A DNA stretch of 64,000 bases from Euonymus europaeus (lineage: Eukaryota; Streptophyta; Magnoliopsida; Celastrales; Celastraceae). The notes beneath the pieces were generated by a model. That model had not been told where the DNA came from. It did not search any database and saw nothing but the letters and a program-made list of their open reading frames with translations. Position 1 is the first letter of the stretch. Each line of letters opens with the position of its first letter. Of this stretch, positions 52,938-64,000 are shown one piece after another. Both the position numbers and the translations under genes were made by a program. The stretch spans positions 1,004,501 through 1,068,500 of the forward strand of contig OY756958.1 in the NCBI GenBank assembly GCA_963580455.1, written 5' to 3'.

Positions 52938-53110
52938 CGTAAACGGTTTTATGAATATCCGTTGATTCCGAGTTATAAATTCGGTGATTTTTAGCTTGAT
53001 TTCACACTACTTTTCGTGCTCTACAATCCTGGCATTTTGGATTTCGATTTCAGAACTCGTGGCTAGTAGGTCTCGTTTCACCTAGTTAGCAGCGAAATGT
53101 GGTTTCTTTA
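52938..53110. repeat. Representative E-type monomer of the right-hand family (173 bp)
   Basis: The diagnostic word is 'gagttataaattcgg' replacing 'gagttctgaattcgg', which destroys the EcoRI-type site and the local dyad. E-type copies normally follow a D-type copy, as here. They were seen at about 29.27 and 29.96 kb and then from 50.2 kb rightward (for example 51.07, 52.28, 54.18, 56.26, 60.82 and 62.38 kb). Confidence 0.87.
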
Positions 53111-56100
53111 CGTAAACGGTTTTATGAATATCCGTTGACTCCGAGTTCTGAATTCGGTGATTTTTGGCTTGATTTCACACTAGTTTTTGAGTTCTACAAT
53201 CCTGGCATTTCGGATTTTGATTTGAGAACTCGTGGCTAGTAGGTCTCGTTTCACCTAGTTAGCCGCGAAATGTGGTTTCTTTACGTAAACGGTTTTATGA
53301 ATATCCGTTGACTCCGAGTTCTGAATTCGGTGATTTTTAGCTTGATTTCACACTACTTTTCGAGCTCTACAATCCTGGCATTTTGGATTTCGATTTCAGA
53401 ACTCGTGGCTAGTAGGTCTCGTTTCACCTAGTTAGCAGCGAATGTGGTTTCTTTACGTAAACGGTTTTATGAATATCCGTTGACTCCGAGTTCTGAATTC
53501 GGTGAATTTTAGCTTGATTTCACACTACTTTTCGAGCTCTAAAATCATGGAGTTTCGTATTTACATTTCAGAACTCGTGGCTAGTAGGTCTCGTTTCACC
53601 TAGTTAGCCGCGAAATGTGGTTTCTTTACGTAAACGGTTTTATGAATATCCGTTGACTCCGAGTTCTGAATTCGGTGATTTTTAGCTTGATTTCTGACTA
53701 CTTTTTGAGCTCTACAATCCTGGCGTTTCGGATTTCGATTTCAGAACTCGTGGCTAGTAGGTCTCGTTTCACCTAGTTTGCCGCGAAATGTGGTTTCTTT
53801 ACGTAAACGGTTTTATGAATATCCTTTGACTCCGAGTTCTGAATTTGGTGATTTTTAGCTTGATTTCACACTACTTTTCGAGCTCTACAATCCTGGCATT
53901 TCGAATTTCGATTTCAGAACTCATGGCTAGTAGGTCTCGTTTCGCCTAGTTAGCCGCGAAATGTGGTTTTTTTACGTAAACGGTTTTAAGAATATCCGAT
54001 GACTCCGAGTTCTGAATTCGGTGATTTTTAGCTTAATTTCACACTACTTTTTGAGCTCTACAATCTTGGATTTTCGGATTTCGATTTCAGAACTCGTGGC
54101 TAGTAGGTCTCGTTTCACCTAGTTAGCCGCGAAATGTGGTTTCTTTACGTAAACGGTTTTATGAATATCCGTTGACTCCGAGTTATAAATTCGGTGATTT
54201 TTAGCTTGATTTCACACTACTTTTCGAGCTCTACAATCCTGGCATTTTGGATTTCGATTTCGGAACTCGTGGCTAGTAGGTCTCGTTTCACCTAGTTAGC
54301 AGCGAAATGTGGTTTCTTTACGTAAACGGTTTTATGAATATCCGTTGACTCCGAGTTCTGAATTCGGTGAATTTTAGCTTGATTTCACACTACTTTTCGA
54401 GCTCTAAAATCATGGAGTTTCGTATTTACATTTCAGAACTCGTGGCTAGTAGGTCTCGTTTCACCTAGTTTGCCGCGAAATGTGGTTTCTTTACGTAAAC
54501 GGTTTTATGAATATCCTTTGACTCCGAGTTCTGAATTTGGTGATTTTAGCTTGATTTCACACTACTTTTCGAGCTCTACAATCCTGGAATTTCGAATTTC
54601 GATTTCAGAACTCGTGGCTAGTAGGTCTCGTTTCGCCTAGTTAGCCGCGAAATGTGGTTTTTTTACGTAAACGGTTTTAAGAATATCCGATGACTCCGAG
54701 TTCTGAATTCGGTGATTTTTAGCTCGATTTCACACTACTTTTTGAGCTCTACAATCCTGGATTTTCGTATTTCGATTTCAGAACTCGTGGCTAGTAGGTC
54801 TCATTTCACCTAGTTAGCAGCGAAATGTGGTTTCTTTACGTAAACGGTTTTATGAATATCCGTTGACTCCGAGTTCTAAATTCGGTGATTTTTAGCTTGA
54901 TTTCGCACTACTTTTCGAGCTCTACAATCCTGGCATTTTGGATTTCGATTTCAGAACTCGTGGCTAGTAGGTCTCGTTTCACCTAGTTAGCAGCGAAATG
55001 TGGTTTCTTTACGTAAACGGTTTTATGAATATCCGTTGACTCCGAGTTCTGAATTCGGTGAATTTTAGCTTGATTTCACACTAGTTTTTGAGTTCTACAA
55101 TCCTGGCATTTCGGATTTTGATTTCAGAACTCGTGGCTAGTAGGTCTCGTTTCACCTAGTTAGCCGCGAAATGTGGTTTCTTTACGTAAACGGTTTTATG
55201 AATATCCGTTGACTCCGAGTTCTGAATTCGGTGATTTTTAGCTTGATTTCACACTAGTTTTTGAGTTCTACAATCCTGGCATTTCGGATTTTGATTTCAG
55301 AACTCGTGGCTAGTAGGTCTCGTTTCACCTAGTTAGCCGCGAAATGTGGTTTCTTTACGTAAACGGTTTTATGAATATCCGTTGACTCCGAGTTCTGAAT
55401 TCGGTGATTTTTAGCTTGATTTCACACTACTTTTCGAGCTCTACAATCCTGGCATTTTGGATTTCGATTTCAGAACTCGTGGCTAGTAGGTCTCGTTTCA
55501 CCTAGTTAGCAGCGAATGTGGTTTCTTTACGTAAACGGTTTTATGAATATCCGTTGACTCCGAGTTCTGAATTCGGTGAATTTTAGCTTGATTTCACACT
55601 ACTTTTCGAGCTCTAAAATCATGGAGTTTCGTATTTACATTTCAGAACTCGTGGCTAGTAGGTCTCGTTTCACCTAGTTAGCCGCGAAATGTGGTTTCTT
55701 TACGTAAACGGTTTTATGAATATCCGTTGACTCCGAGTTCTGAATTCGGTGATTTTTAGCTTGATTTCTGACTACTTTTTGAGCTCTACAATCCTGGCAT
55801 TTCGGATTTCGATTTCAGAACTCGTGGCTAGTAGGTCTCGTTTCACCTAGTTTGCCGCGAAATGTGGTTTCTTTACGTAAACGGTTTTATGAATATCCTT
55901 TGACTCCGAGTTCTGAATTTGGTGATTTTTAGCTTGATTTCACACTACTTTTCGAGCTCTACAATCCTGGCATTTCGAATTTCGATTTCAGAACTCATGG
56001 CTAGTAGGTCTCGTTTCGCCTAGTTAGCCGCGAAATGTGGTTTTTTTACGTAAACGGTTTTAAGAATATCCGATGACTCCGAGTTCTGAATTCGGTGATT

Positions 56101-57160
56101 TTTAGCTTAATTTCACACTACTTTTTGAGCTCTACAATCTTGGATTTTCGGATTTCGATTTCAGAACTCGTGGCTAGTAGGTCTCGTTTCACCTAGTTAG
56201 CCGCGAAATGTGGTTTCTTTACGTAAACGGTTTTATGAATATCCGTTGACTCCGAGTTATAAATTCGGTGATTTTTAGCTTGATTTCACACTACTTTTCG
56301 AGCTCTACAATCCTGGCATTTTGGATTTCGATTTCGGAACTCGTGGCTAGTAGGTCTCGTTTCACCTAGTTAGCAGCGAAATGTGGTTTCTTTACGTAAA
56401 CGGTTTTATGAATATCCGTTGACTCCGAGTTCTGAATTCGGTGAATTTTAGCTTGATTTCACACTACTTTTCGAGCTCTAAAATCATGGAGTTTCGTATT
56501 TACATTTCAGAACTCGTGGCTAGTAGGTCTCGTTTCACCTAGTTTGCCGCGAAATGTGGTTTCTTTACGTAAACGGTTTTATGAATATCCTTTGACTCCG
56601 AGTTCTGAATTTGGTGATTTTAGCTTGATTTCACACTACTTTTCGAGCTCTATAATCCTGGAATTTCGAATTTCGATTTCAGAACTCGTGGCTAGTAGGT
56701 CTCGTTTCGCCTAGTTAGCCGCGAAATGTGGTTTTTTTACGTAAACGGTTTTAAGAATATCCGATGACTCCGAGTTCTGAATTCGGTGATTTTTAGATCG
56801 ATTTCACACTACTTTTTGAGCTCTACAATCCTGGATTTTCGTATTTCGATTTCAGAACTCGTGGCTAGTAGGTCTCATTTCACCTAGTTAGCAGCGAAAT
56901 GTGGTTTCTTTACGTAAACGGTTTTATGAATATCCGTTGACTCCGAGTTCTAAATTCGGTGATTTTTAGCTTGATTTCGCACTACTTTTCGAGCTCTACA
57001 ATCCTGGCATTTTGGATTTCGATTTCAGAACTCGTGGCTAGTAGGTCTCGTTTCACCTAGTTAGCAGCGAAATGTGGTTTCTTTACGTAAACGGTTTTAT
57101 GAATATCCGTTGACTCCGAGTTCTGAATTCGGTGAATTTTAGCTTGATTTCACACTACTT
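53100..57160. repeat. Fourth twelve-monomer higher-order repeat, 2,074-bp period
   Basis: 'gcgaatgtgg' at 53438 and 55512 and 'cggaactcgtgg' at 54261 and 56335 are 2,074 apart, twelve monomers less two single-base deletions. Both copies carry the same order of D, A-like, F, 'ttctgacta', 'ttcgaattt' and 'ttttaagaat' members. Register starts near 53.10 kb and is lost near 55.08 kb in the first copy and 57.16 kb in the second. The unit is built from right-hand-family members. Confidence 0.86.
54321..54493. repeat. Representative F-type monomer of the right-hand family (173 bp)
   Basis: The diagnostic word is 'gctctaaaatcatggag' followed by the B-like 'tttcgtatttac'. F-type copies usually come after a monomer ending 'agcagcg'; in several right-hand units that boundary carries a one-base deletion, giving 'agcgaatgtgg'. 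F-type occurs at about 29.5 and 30.2 kb and then repeatedly from 52.5 kb to the end. Confidence 0.87.
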
Positions 57161-57258
57161 TTCGAGCTCTAAAATCATGGAGTTTCGTATTTACATTTCA
57201 GAACTCGTGGCTAGTAGGTCTCGTTTCACCTAGTTTGCCGCGAAATGTGGTTTCTTTA

Positions 57259-57507
57259 CGTAAACGGTTTTATGAATATCCTTTGACTCCGAGTTCTGAA
57301 TTTGGTGATTTTTAGCTTAATTTCACACTAATTTTCGAGCTCTACAATCCTGGCATTTCGAATTTTGATTTCAGAACTCGGTGATTTTTAGCTTGATTTC
57401 ACACTACTTTTCGAGCTCTACAATCCTGGCATTTTGGATTTCGATTTCAGAACTCGTGGCTAGTAGGTCTCGTTTCACCTAGTTAGCAGCGAAATGTGGT
57501 TTCTTTA
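57259..57507. repeat. Hybrid 249-bp monomer with a 76-bp partial duplication
   Basis: The gap between successive 'cgtaaacgg' starts is 249 bp here, 76 more than normal. The copy reads normally to 'tttcagaactcg', then jumps back into 'gtgatttttagcttgattt' and runs through the second half again. The related words 'gaatttgg' (57298), 'gaactcgg' (57374) and 'gaactcgt' (57450) are spaced 76 and 76. The middle one is a fusion of the two normal landmarks, so the junction lies inside the 'gaaYtcg' homology. It is the only length change of this size that I found. Confidence 0.93.
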
Positions 57508-59349
57508 CGTAAACGGTTTTATGAATATCCGTTGACTCCGAGTTCTGAATTCGGTGATTTTTAGCTTGATTTCGCACTAGTTTTTGAGTTCTACAATCCT
57601 GGCTTTTCGGATTTCGATTTCAGAACTCGTGGCTAGTTGGTCTCGTTTCGCCTAGTTAGCCGCGAAATGTGGTTTTTTTACGTAAACGGTTTTAAGAATA
57701 TCCGTTGACTCCGAGTTATAAATTCGGTGATTTTTAGCTTGATTTCACACTACTTTTCGAGCTCTACAATCCTGGCATTTTGGATTTTGATTTCAGAACT
57801 CGTGGCTAGTAGGTCTCGTTTCACCTAGTTAGCAGCGAATGTGGTTTCTTTACGTAAACGGTTTTATGAATATCCGTTGACTCCGAGTTCTGAATTCGGT
57901 GAATTTTAGCTTGATTTCACACTACTTTTCGAGCTCTAAAATCATGGAGTTTCGTATTTACATTTCAGAACTCGTGGCTAGTAGGTCTCGTTTCACCTAG
58001 TTAGCCGCGAAATGTGGTTTCTTTACGTAAACGGTTTTATGAATATCCGTTGACTCCGAGTTCTGAATTCGGTGATTTTTAGCTTGATTTCTGACTACTT
58101 TTTGAGCTCTACAATCCTGGCGTTTCGGATTTCGATTTCAGAACTCGTGGCTAGTAGGTCTCGTTTCATTTAGTTTGCCGCGAAATGTGGTTTCTTTACG
58201 TAAACGGTTTTATGAATATCCATTGACTCCGAGTTCTGAATTTGGTGATTTTTAGCTTGATTTCACACTACTTTTCGAGCTCTACAATCCTGGAATTTCG
58301 AATTTCGATTTCAGAACTCATGGCTAGTTGGTCTCGTTTCGCCTAGTTAGCCGCGAAATGTGGTTTTTTTACGTAAACGGTTTTAAGAATATCCGATGAC
58401 TCCGAGTTCTGAATTCGCTGATTTTTAGCTTAATTTCACACTACCTTTTGAGCTCTACAATCTTGGATTTTCGGATTTCGATTTCAGAACTCGTGGCTAG
58501 TAGGTCTCGTTTCACATAGTTTGCCGCGAAATGTGTTTTTTTACGTATACGGTTTTATGAATATCCGTTGACTCCGAGTTCTGAATTCGGTGATTTTTAG
58601 CTTGATTTCTCACTACTTTTTGAGCTGTACAATCCTGGCATTTCGGATTTCGATTTCAGAACTCGTGGCTAGTAGGTCTCGTTTCACCTAGTTTGCCGCG
58701 AAATGTGGTTTCTTTACGTAAACGGTTTTATGAATATCCGTTGAGTCCGAGTTCTGAATTCGGTGATTTTTAGCTTGATTTCGCACTACTTTTCGAGCTC
58801 TACAATCCTGGCATTTTGGATTTCGATTTCAGAACTCGTGGCTAGTAGGTCTCGTTTCACCTAGTTAGCAGCGAATGTGGTTTCTTTACGTAAACGGTTT
58901 TATGAATATCCGTTGACTCCGAGTTCTGAATTCGGTGAATTTTAGCTTGATTTCACACTACTTTTCGAGCTCTAAAATCATGGAGTTTCGTATTTACATT
59001 TCAGAACTCGTGGCTAGTAGGTCTCGTTTCACCTAGTTAGCCGCGAAATGTGGTTTCTTTACGTAAACGGTTTTATGAATATCCGTTGACTCCGAGTTCT
59101 GAATTCGGTGATTTTTAGCTTGATTTCTGACTACTTTTTGAGCTCTACAATCCTGGCGTTTCGGATTTCGATTTCAGAACTCGTGGCTAGTAGGTCTCGT
59201 TTCACCTAGTTTGCCGCGAAATGTGGTTTCTTTACGTAAACGGTTTTATGAATATCCGTTGAGTCCGAGTTCTGAATTCGTTGATTTTTAGCTTGATTTC
59301 GCACTACTTTTCGAGCTCTACAATCCTGGCATTTTGGATTTCGATTTCA

Positions 59350-62300
59350 GAACTCGTGGCTAGTAGGTCTCGTTTCACCTAGTTAGCAGCGAATGTGGTT
59401 TCTTTACGTAAACGGTTTTATGAATATCCGTTGACTCCGAGTTCTGAATTCGGTGAATTTTAGCTTGATTTCACACTACTTTTCGAGCTCTAAAATCATG
59501 GAGTTTCGTATTTACATTTCAGAACTCGTGGCTAGTAGGTCTCGTTTCACATAGTTAGCCGCGAAATGTGGTTTCTTTACGTAAACGGTTTTATGAATAT
59601 CCGTTGACTCCGAGTTCTGAATTCGGTGATTTTTAGCTTGATTTCTGACTACTTTTTGAGCTCTACAATCCTGGCGTTTCGGATTTCGATTTCAGAACTC
59701 GTGGCTAGTAGGTCTCGTTTCACCTAGTTTGCCGCGAAATGTGGTTTCTTTACGTAAACGGTTTTATGAATATCCTTTGACTCCGAGTTCTGAATTTGGT
59801 GATTTTTAGCTTGATTTCACACTACTTTTCGAGCTCTACAATCCTGGCATTTCGAATTTCGATTTCAGAACTCTTGGCTAGTTGGTCTCGTTTCACCTAG
59901 TTAGCCGCGAAATGTGGTTTTTTACGTAAACGGTTTTAAGAATATCCGATGACTCCGAGTTCTGAATTCGCTGATTTTTAGCTTAATTTCACACTACCTT
60001 TTGAGCTCTACAATCTTGGATTTTCGGATTTCGATTTCAGAACTCGTGGCTAGTAGGTCTCGTTTCACATAGTTTGCTGCGAAATGTGTTTTTTTCCGTA
60101 TACGGTTTTATGAATATCCGTTGACTCCGAGTTCTGAATTCGGTGATTTTTAGCTTGATTTCTCACTACTTTTTGAGCTCTACAATCCTGGCAATTCGGA
60201 TTTCGATTTCAGAACTCGTGGCTAGTAGGTCTCGTTTCACCTAGTTTGCCGCGAAATGTGGTTTCTTTACGTAAACGGTTTTATGAATATCCGTTGAGTC
60301 CGAGTTCTGAATTCGGTGATTTTTAGCTTGATTTCGCACTACTTTTCGAGCTCTACAATCCTGGCGTTTCAGATTTCGATTTCAGAACTCGTGGCTAGTA
60401 GGTCTCGTTTCACCTAGTTAGCAGCGAAATGTGGTTTGTTTACGTAAACGGTTTTATGAATATCCGTTTACTCCGAGTTCTGAATTCGGTGATTTTTAGC
60501 TTCATTTCGCACTACTTTTCGAGCTCTACAATCCTGACATTTCAGATTTCGATTTCAGAACTCGTGGCTAGTAGGTCTCGTTTCACCTAGTTAGCAGCGA
60601 AATGTGGTTTCTTTACGTAAACGGTTTTATGAATATCCGTTGACTCCGAGTTCTCAATTCGGTGATTTTTAGCTTGATTTCACACTAGTTTTTGAGTTCT
60701 ACAATCCTGGCGTTTCAGATTTTGATTTCAGAACTCGTGGCTAGTAGGTCTCGTTTCACCTAGTTAGCCGCAAAATGTGGTTTCTTTACGTAAACGGTTT
60801 TATGAATATCCGTTGACTCCGAGTTATAAATTCGGTGATTTTTAGCATGATTTCGCACTAATTTTTGAGCTCTACAATCCTGGCATTTTGGATTTCGATT
60901 TCAGAACTCGTGGCTAGTAGGTCTCGTTTCACCTAGTTAGCAGCGAAATGTAGTTTCTTTACGTAAACGGTTTTATGAATATCCGTTGACTCCGAGTTCT
61001 GAATTCGGTGAATTTTAGCTTGATTTCACACTACTTTTCGAGCTCTAAAATCATGGAGTTTCGTATTTACATTTCAGAACTCGTGGCTAGTAGGTCTCGT
61101 TTCACCTAGTTAGCCGCGAAATGTGGTTTCTTTACGTAAACGGTTTTATGAATATCCGTTGACTCCGAGTTCTGAATTCGGTGATTTTTAGCTTGATTTC
61201 TGACTACTTTTTGAGCTCTACAATCCTGGCGTTTCGGATTTCGATTTCAGAACTCGTGGCTAGTAGGTCTCGTTTCACCTAGTTTGCCGCGAAATGTGGT
61301 TTCTTTACGTAAACGGTTTTATGAATATCCTTTGACTCCGAGTTCTGAATTTGGTGATTTTTAGCTTGATTTCACACTACTTTTCGAGCTCTACAATCCT
61401 GGCATTTCGAATTTCGATTTCAGAACTCTTGGCTAGTTGGTCTCGTTTCGCCTAGTTAGCCGCGAAATGTGGTTTTTTACGTAAACGGTTTTAAGAATAT
61501 CCGATGACTCCGAGTTCTGAATTCGCTGATTTTTAGCTTAATTTCACACTACCTTTTGAGCTCTACAATCTTGGATTTTCGGATTTCGATTTCAGAACTC
61601 GTGGCTAGTAGGTCTCGTTTCACATAGTTTGCCGCGAAATGTGTTTTTTTACGTATACGGTTTTATGAATATCCGTTGACTCCGAGTTCTGAATTCGGTG
61701 ATTTTTAGCTTGATTTCTCACTACTTTTTGAGCTCTACAATCCTGGCAATTCGGATTTCGATTTCAGAACTCGTGGCTAGTAGGTCTCGTTTCACCTAGT
61801 TTGCCGCGAAATGTGGTTTCTTTACGTAAACGGTTTTATGAATATCCGTTGAGTCCGAGTTCTGAATTCGGTGATTTTTAGCTTGATTTCGCACTACTTT
61901 TCGAGCTCTACAATCCTGGCGTTTCCGATTTCGATTTCAGAACTCGTGGCTAGTAGGTCTCGTTTCACCTAGTTAGCAGCGAAATGTGGTTTGTTTACGT
62001 AAACGGTTTTATGAATATTCGTTTACTCCGAGTTCTGAATTCGGTGATTTTTAGCTTCATTTCGCACTACTTTTCGAGCTCTACAATCCTGACATTTCAG
62101 ATTTCGATTTCAGAACTCGTGGCTAGTAGGTCTCGTTTCACCTAGTTAGCAGCGAAATGTGGTTTCTTTACGTAAACGGTTTTATGAATATCCGTTGACT
62201 CCGAGTTCTCAATTCGGTGATTTTTAGCTTGATTTCACACTAGTTTTTGAGTTCTACAATCCTGGCGTTTCAGATTTTGATTTCAGAACTCGTGGCTAGT

Positions 62301-63600
62301 AGGTCTCGTTTCACCTAGTTAGCCGCGAAATGTGGTTTCTTTACGTAAACGGTTTTATGAATATCCGTTGACTCCGAGTTATAAATTCGGTGATTTTTAG
62401 CATGATTTCGCACTAATTTTTGAGCTCTACAATCCTGGCATTTTGGATTTCGATTTCAGAACTCGTGGCTAGTAGGTCTCGTTTCACCTAGTTAGCAGCG
62501 AAATGTAGTTTCTTTACGTAAACGGTTTTATGAATATCCGTTGACTCCGAGTTCTGAATTCGGTGAATTTTAGCTTGATTTCACACTACTTTTCGAGCTC
62601 TAAAATCATGGAGTTTCGTATTTACATTTCAGAACTCGTGGCTAGTACGTCTCGTTTCACCTAGTTAGCCGCGAAATGTGGTTTCTTTACGTAAACGGTT
62701 TTATGAATATCCGTTGACTCCGAGTTCTGAATTCGGTGATTTTTAGCTTGATTTCTGACTACTTTTTGAGCTCTACAATCCTGGCGTTTCGGATTTTGAT
62801 TTCAGAACTCGTGGCTAGTAGGTCTCGTTTCACCTAGTTTGCCGCGAAATGTGGTTTCTTTACGTAAACGGTTTTATGAATATCCTTTGACTCCGAGTTC
62901 TGAATTTGGTGATTTTTAGCTTGATTTCACACTACTTTTCGAGCTCAACAATCCTGGCATTTCGAATTTCGATTTCAGAACTCATGGCTAGTAGGTCTCG
63001 TTTCGCCTAGTTAGCCGCGAAATGTGGTTTTTTTACGTAAACAGTTTTAAGAATATCCGATGACTCCGAGTTCTGAATTCGGTGATTTTTAGCTTAATTC
63101 CACACTACTTTTTGAGCTCTACAATCTTGGATTTTTGGATTTCGATTTCAGAACTCGTGGCTAGTAGGTCTCGTTTCACATAGTTTGCCGCGAAATGTGT
63201 TTTTTTACGTATACGGTTTTATGAATATCCGTTGACTCCGAGTTCTGAATTCGGTGATTTTTAGCTTGATTTCTCACTACTTTTTTAGCTCTACAATCCT
63301 GGAATTTCGGATTTCGATTTCAGAACTCGTGGCTAGTAGGTCTTGTTTCACCTAGTTTGCCGCGAAATGTGGTTTCTTTACGTAAACGGTTTTATGAATA
63401 TCCGTTGAGTCCGAGTTCTGAATTCGGTGATTTTTAGCTTGATTTCGCACTACTTTTTGAGCTCTACAATCCTGGCGTTTCAGATTTCGATTTCAGAACT
63501 CGTGGCTAGTAGGTCTCATTTCACCTAGTTAGCAGCGAAATGTGGTTTCTTTACGTAAACGGTTTTATGAATATCCATTGACTCCGAGTTCTGAATTCGG
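59350..63600. repeat. Nine-monomer higher-order repeat, 1,555-bp period
   Basis: 'ttcgctg' at 59967 and 61522, 'ttctcaattcgg' at 60651 and 62206, and 'agcatgatttcgc' at 60844 and 62399 are 1,555 apart, nine monomers less two bases. A third, less exact copy follows to near the window end, where D- and F-type members come one monomer sooner than expected. An earlier related unit is seen as 'ttcgctg' at 58414, 1,553 bp before the first marker. Confidence 0.84.
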
Positions 63601-64000
63601 TGATTTTTAGCTTGATTTCACACTAGTTTTTGAGTTCTACAATCCTGGCGTTTCGGATTTTGATTTCAGAACTCGTGGCTAGTAGGTCTCGTTTCACCTA
63701 GTTAGCAGCGAAATGTGGTTTCTTTACGTAAACGGTTTTATGAATATCCGTCGACTCCGAGTTCTGAATTCGGTGAATTTTAGCTTGATTTCACACTACT
63801 TTTCGAGCTCTAAAATCATGGAGTTTCGTATTTACATTTCAGAACTCGTGGCTAGTAGGTCTCGTTTCACCTAGTTAGCCGCGAAATGTGGTTTCTTTAC
63901 GTAAGCGGTTTTATGAATATCCGTTGACTCCGAGTTCTGAATTCGGTGATTTTTAGCTTGATTTCTCACTACTTTTTGAGCTCTACAATCCTGGCATTTC

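Larger units (their letters stand above)
1..64000. repeat. 173-bp tandem satellite array, probably centromeric or pericentromeric
   Basis: A 173-bp monomer fills the window head to tail with no spacer and no inversion that I could see. The 'aaacggtttt' word recurs at 4, 177, 350, 523 and 696, and the same register is found at the far end, giving about 370 copies. Most copies differ from each other at only a few positions. Fixed landmarks in each monomer are the 'tttacgtaaa' palindrome, 'gactcc', an EcoRI-type 'gaattc', a SacI-type 'gagctc' in most copies, 'gaactcgtggctag' and 'cacctagttagc'. Unit length near one nucleosome repeat plus layered higher-order repeats is typical of centromeric satellite; that role is an inference, since nothing in the bases proves kinetochore binding. 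I do not recognise the family. The array continues past both ends. No stretch over 300 bases lacks the repeat, so no intergenic region exists here. Confidence 0.98.

Noticed and set aside
57360..57400. Transposon insertion at the 249-bp monomer
   Set aside because: The extra 76 bp is satellite sequence in the same orientation, with no foreign DNA, terminal inverted repeats or separate target-site duplication.
1..64000. CRISPR-like array (regular repeats)
   Set aside because: There are no unique spacers between short repeats; the whole 173-bp unit is repeated, and periodic spacing comes from a tandem satellite.
1..64000. Human alpha satellite or Arabidopsis 178-bp centromere repeat
   Set aside because: The length is similar (171 and 178 bp), but the monomer words do not resemble either family as I know them.
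1..64000. CENP-B box
   Set aside because: The core pattern nTTCGnnnnAnnCGGGn was looked for by eye on both strands. 'TTCG' words are common, but none is followed by the required 'CGGG' at the right spacing.

Overview
The whole window is one satellite DNA array. A monomer of about 173 bp is repeated head to tail from the first base to the last, always in the same orientation, giving roughly 370 copies. The spacing was checked by hand at the recurring 'aaacggtttt' word: positions 4, 177, 350, 523 and 696 are each 173 apart, and the first and last copies are 63,899 bp apart, or 369 steps plus small indels. I found no protein-coding gene, RNA gene, transposon, CRISPR array or unique spacer. The array runs off both ends, so its true length exceeds 64 kb.

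The source is a eukaryotic chromosome. Monomer length near one nucleosome repeat, high copy identity, strict head-to-tail order and nested higher-order repeats (HORs) are typical of centromeric or pericentromeric satellites, of which many plants and animals have 150-180 bp versions. I do not recognise the family. It does not resemble human alpha satellite or the Arabidopsis 178-bp repeat as I know them. GC content of a typical monomer is about 40%, and CpG is not depleted.

Monomers fall into recognisable types. A-type carries 'cctggcattt' in its middle and usually ends 'agcagcg'. B-type carries 'cttggagtttcgtatttac' and usually ends 'agccgcg'. C-type is B-like with a changed 'gctttcac...tttggagcac' block. 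Three further types (D 'gtttttgagttc', E 'gagttataaattc', F 'aaaatcatggag') dominate the right-hand 14 kb.

Layout by HOR block: 1-1,557 five-mer (865 bp); 1,558-2,768 dimers (346 bp); 3.3-6.3 kb five-mer (867 bp); 7.6-9.4 kb six-mer (1,038 bp); 8.65-15.55 kb twelve-mer (2,076 bp, over three copies); 15.6-18.5 kb five-mer (865 bp); 17.5-23.4 kb a second twelve-mer (2,076 bp); 24.4-28.9 kb fourteen-mer (2,421 bp); 28.9-30.3 kb an island of the right-hand types in a four-mer (691 bp); 30.3-36.5 kb mosaic; 36.7-39.1 kb five-mer then three-mer; 39.6-46.0 kb interleaved 17-mer (2,941 bp), 7-mer (1,211 bp) and 24-mer (4,152 bp) relationships; 46.0-50.05 kb a third twelve-mer (2,076 bp). From about 50.06 kb the right-hand family takes over: five-mer (864 bp), a fourth twelve-mer (2,074 bp, 53.1-57.2 kb) and a nine-mer (1,555 bp, 59.35 kb to near the end).

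The array appears to evolve by unequal exchange in whole-monomer steps. Rare out-of-register events are visible: one 249-bp hybrid monomer formed at an internal 76-bp-spaced repeat, and three copies of a 175-bp monomer with a templated insertion. Each monomer also carries short dyad symmetries. All unit lengths were counted by hand; block edges are accurate to about one monomer.
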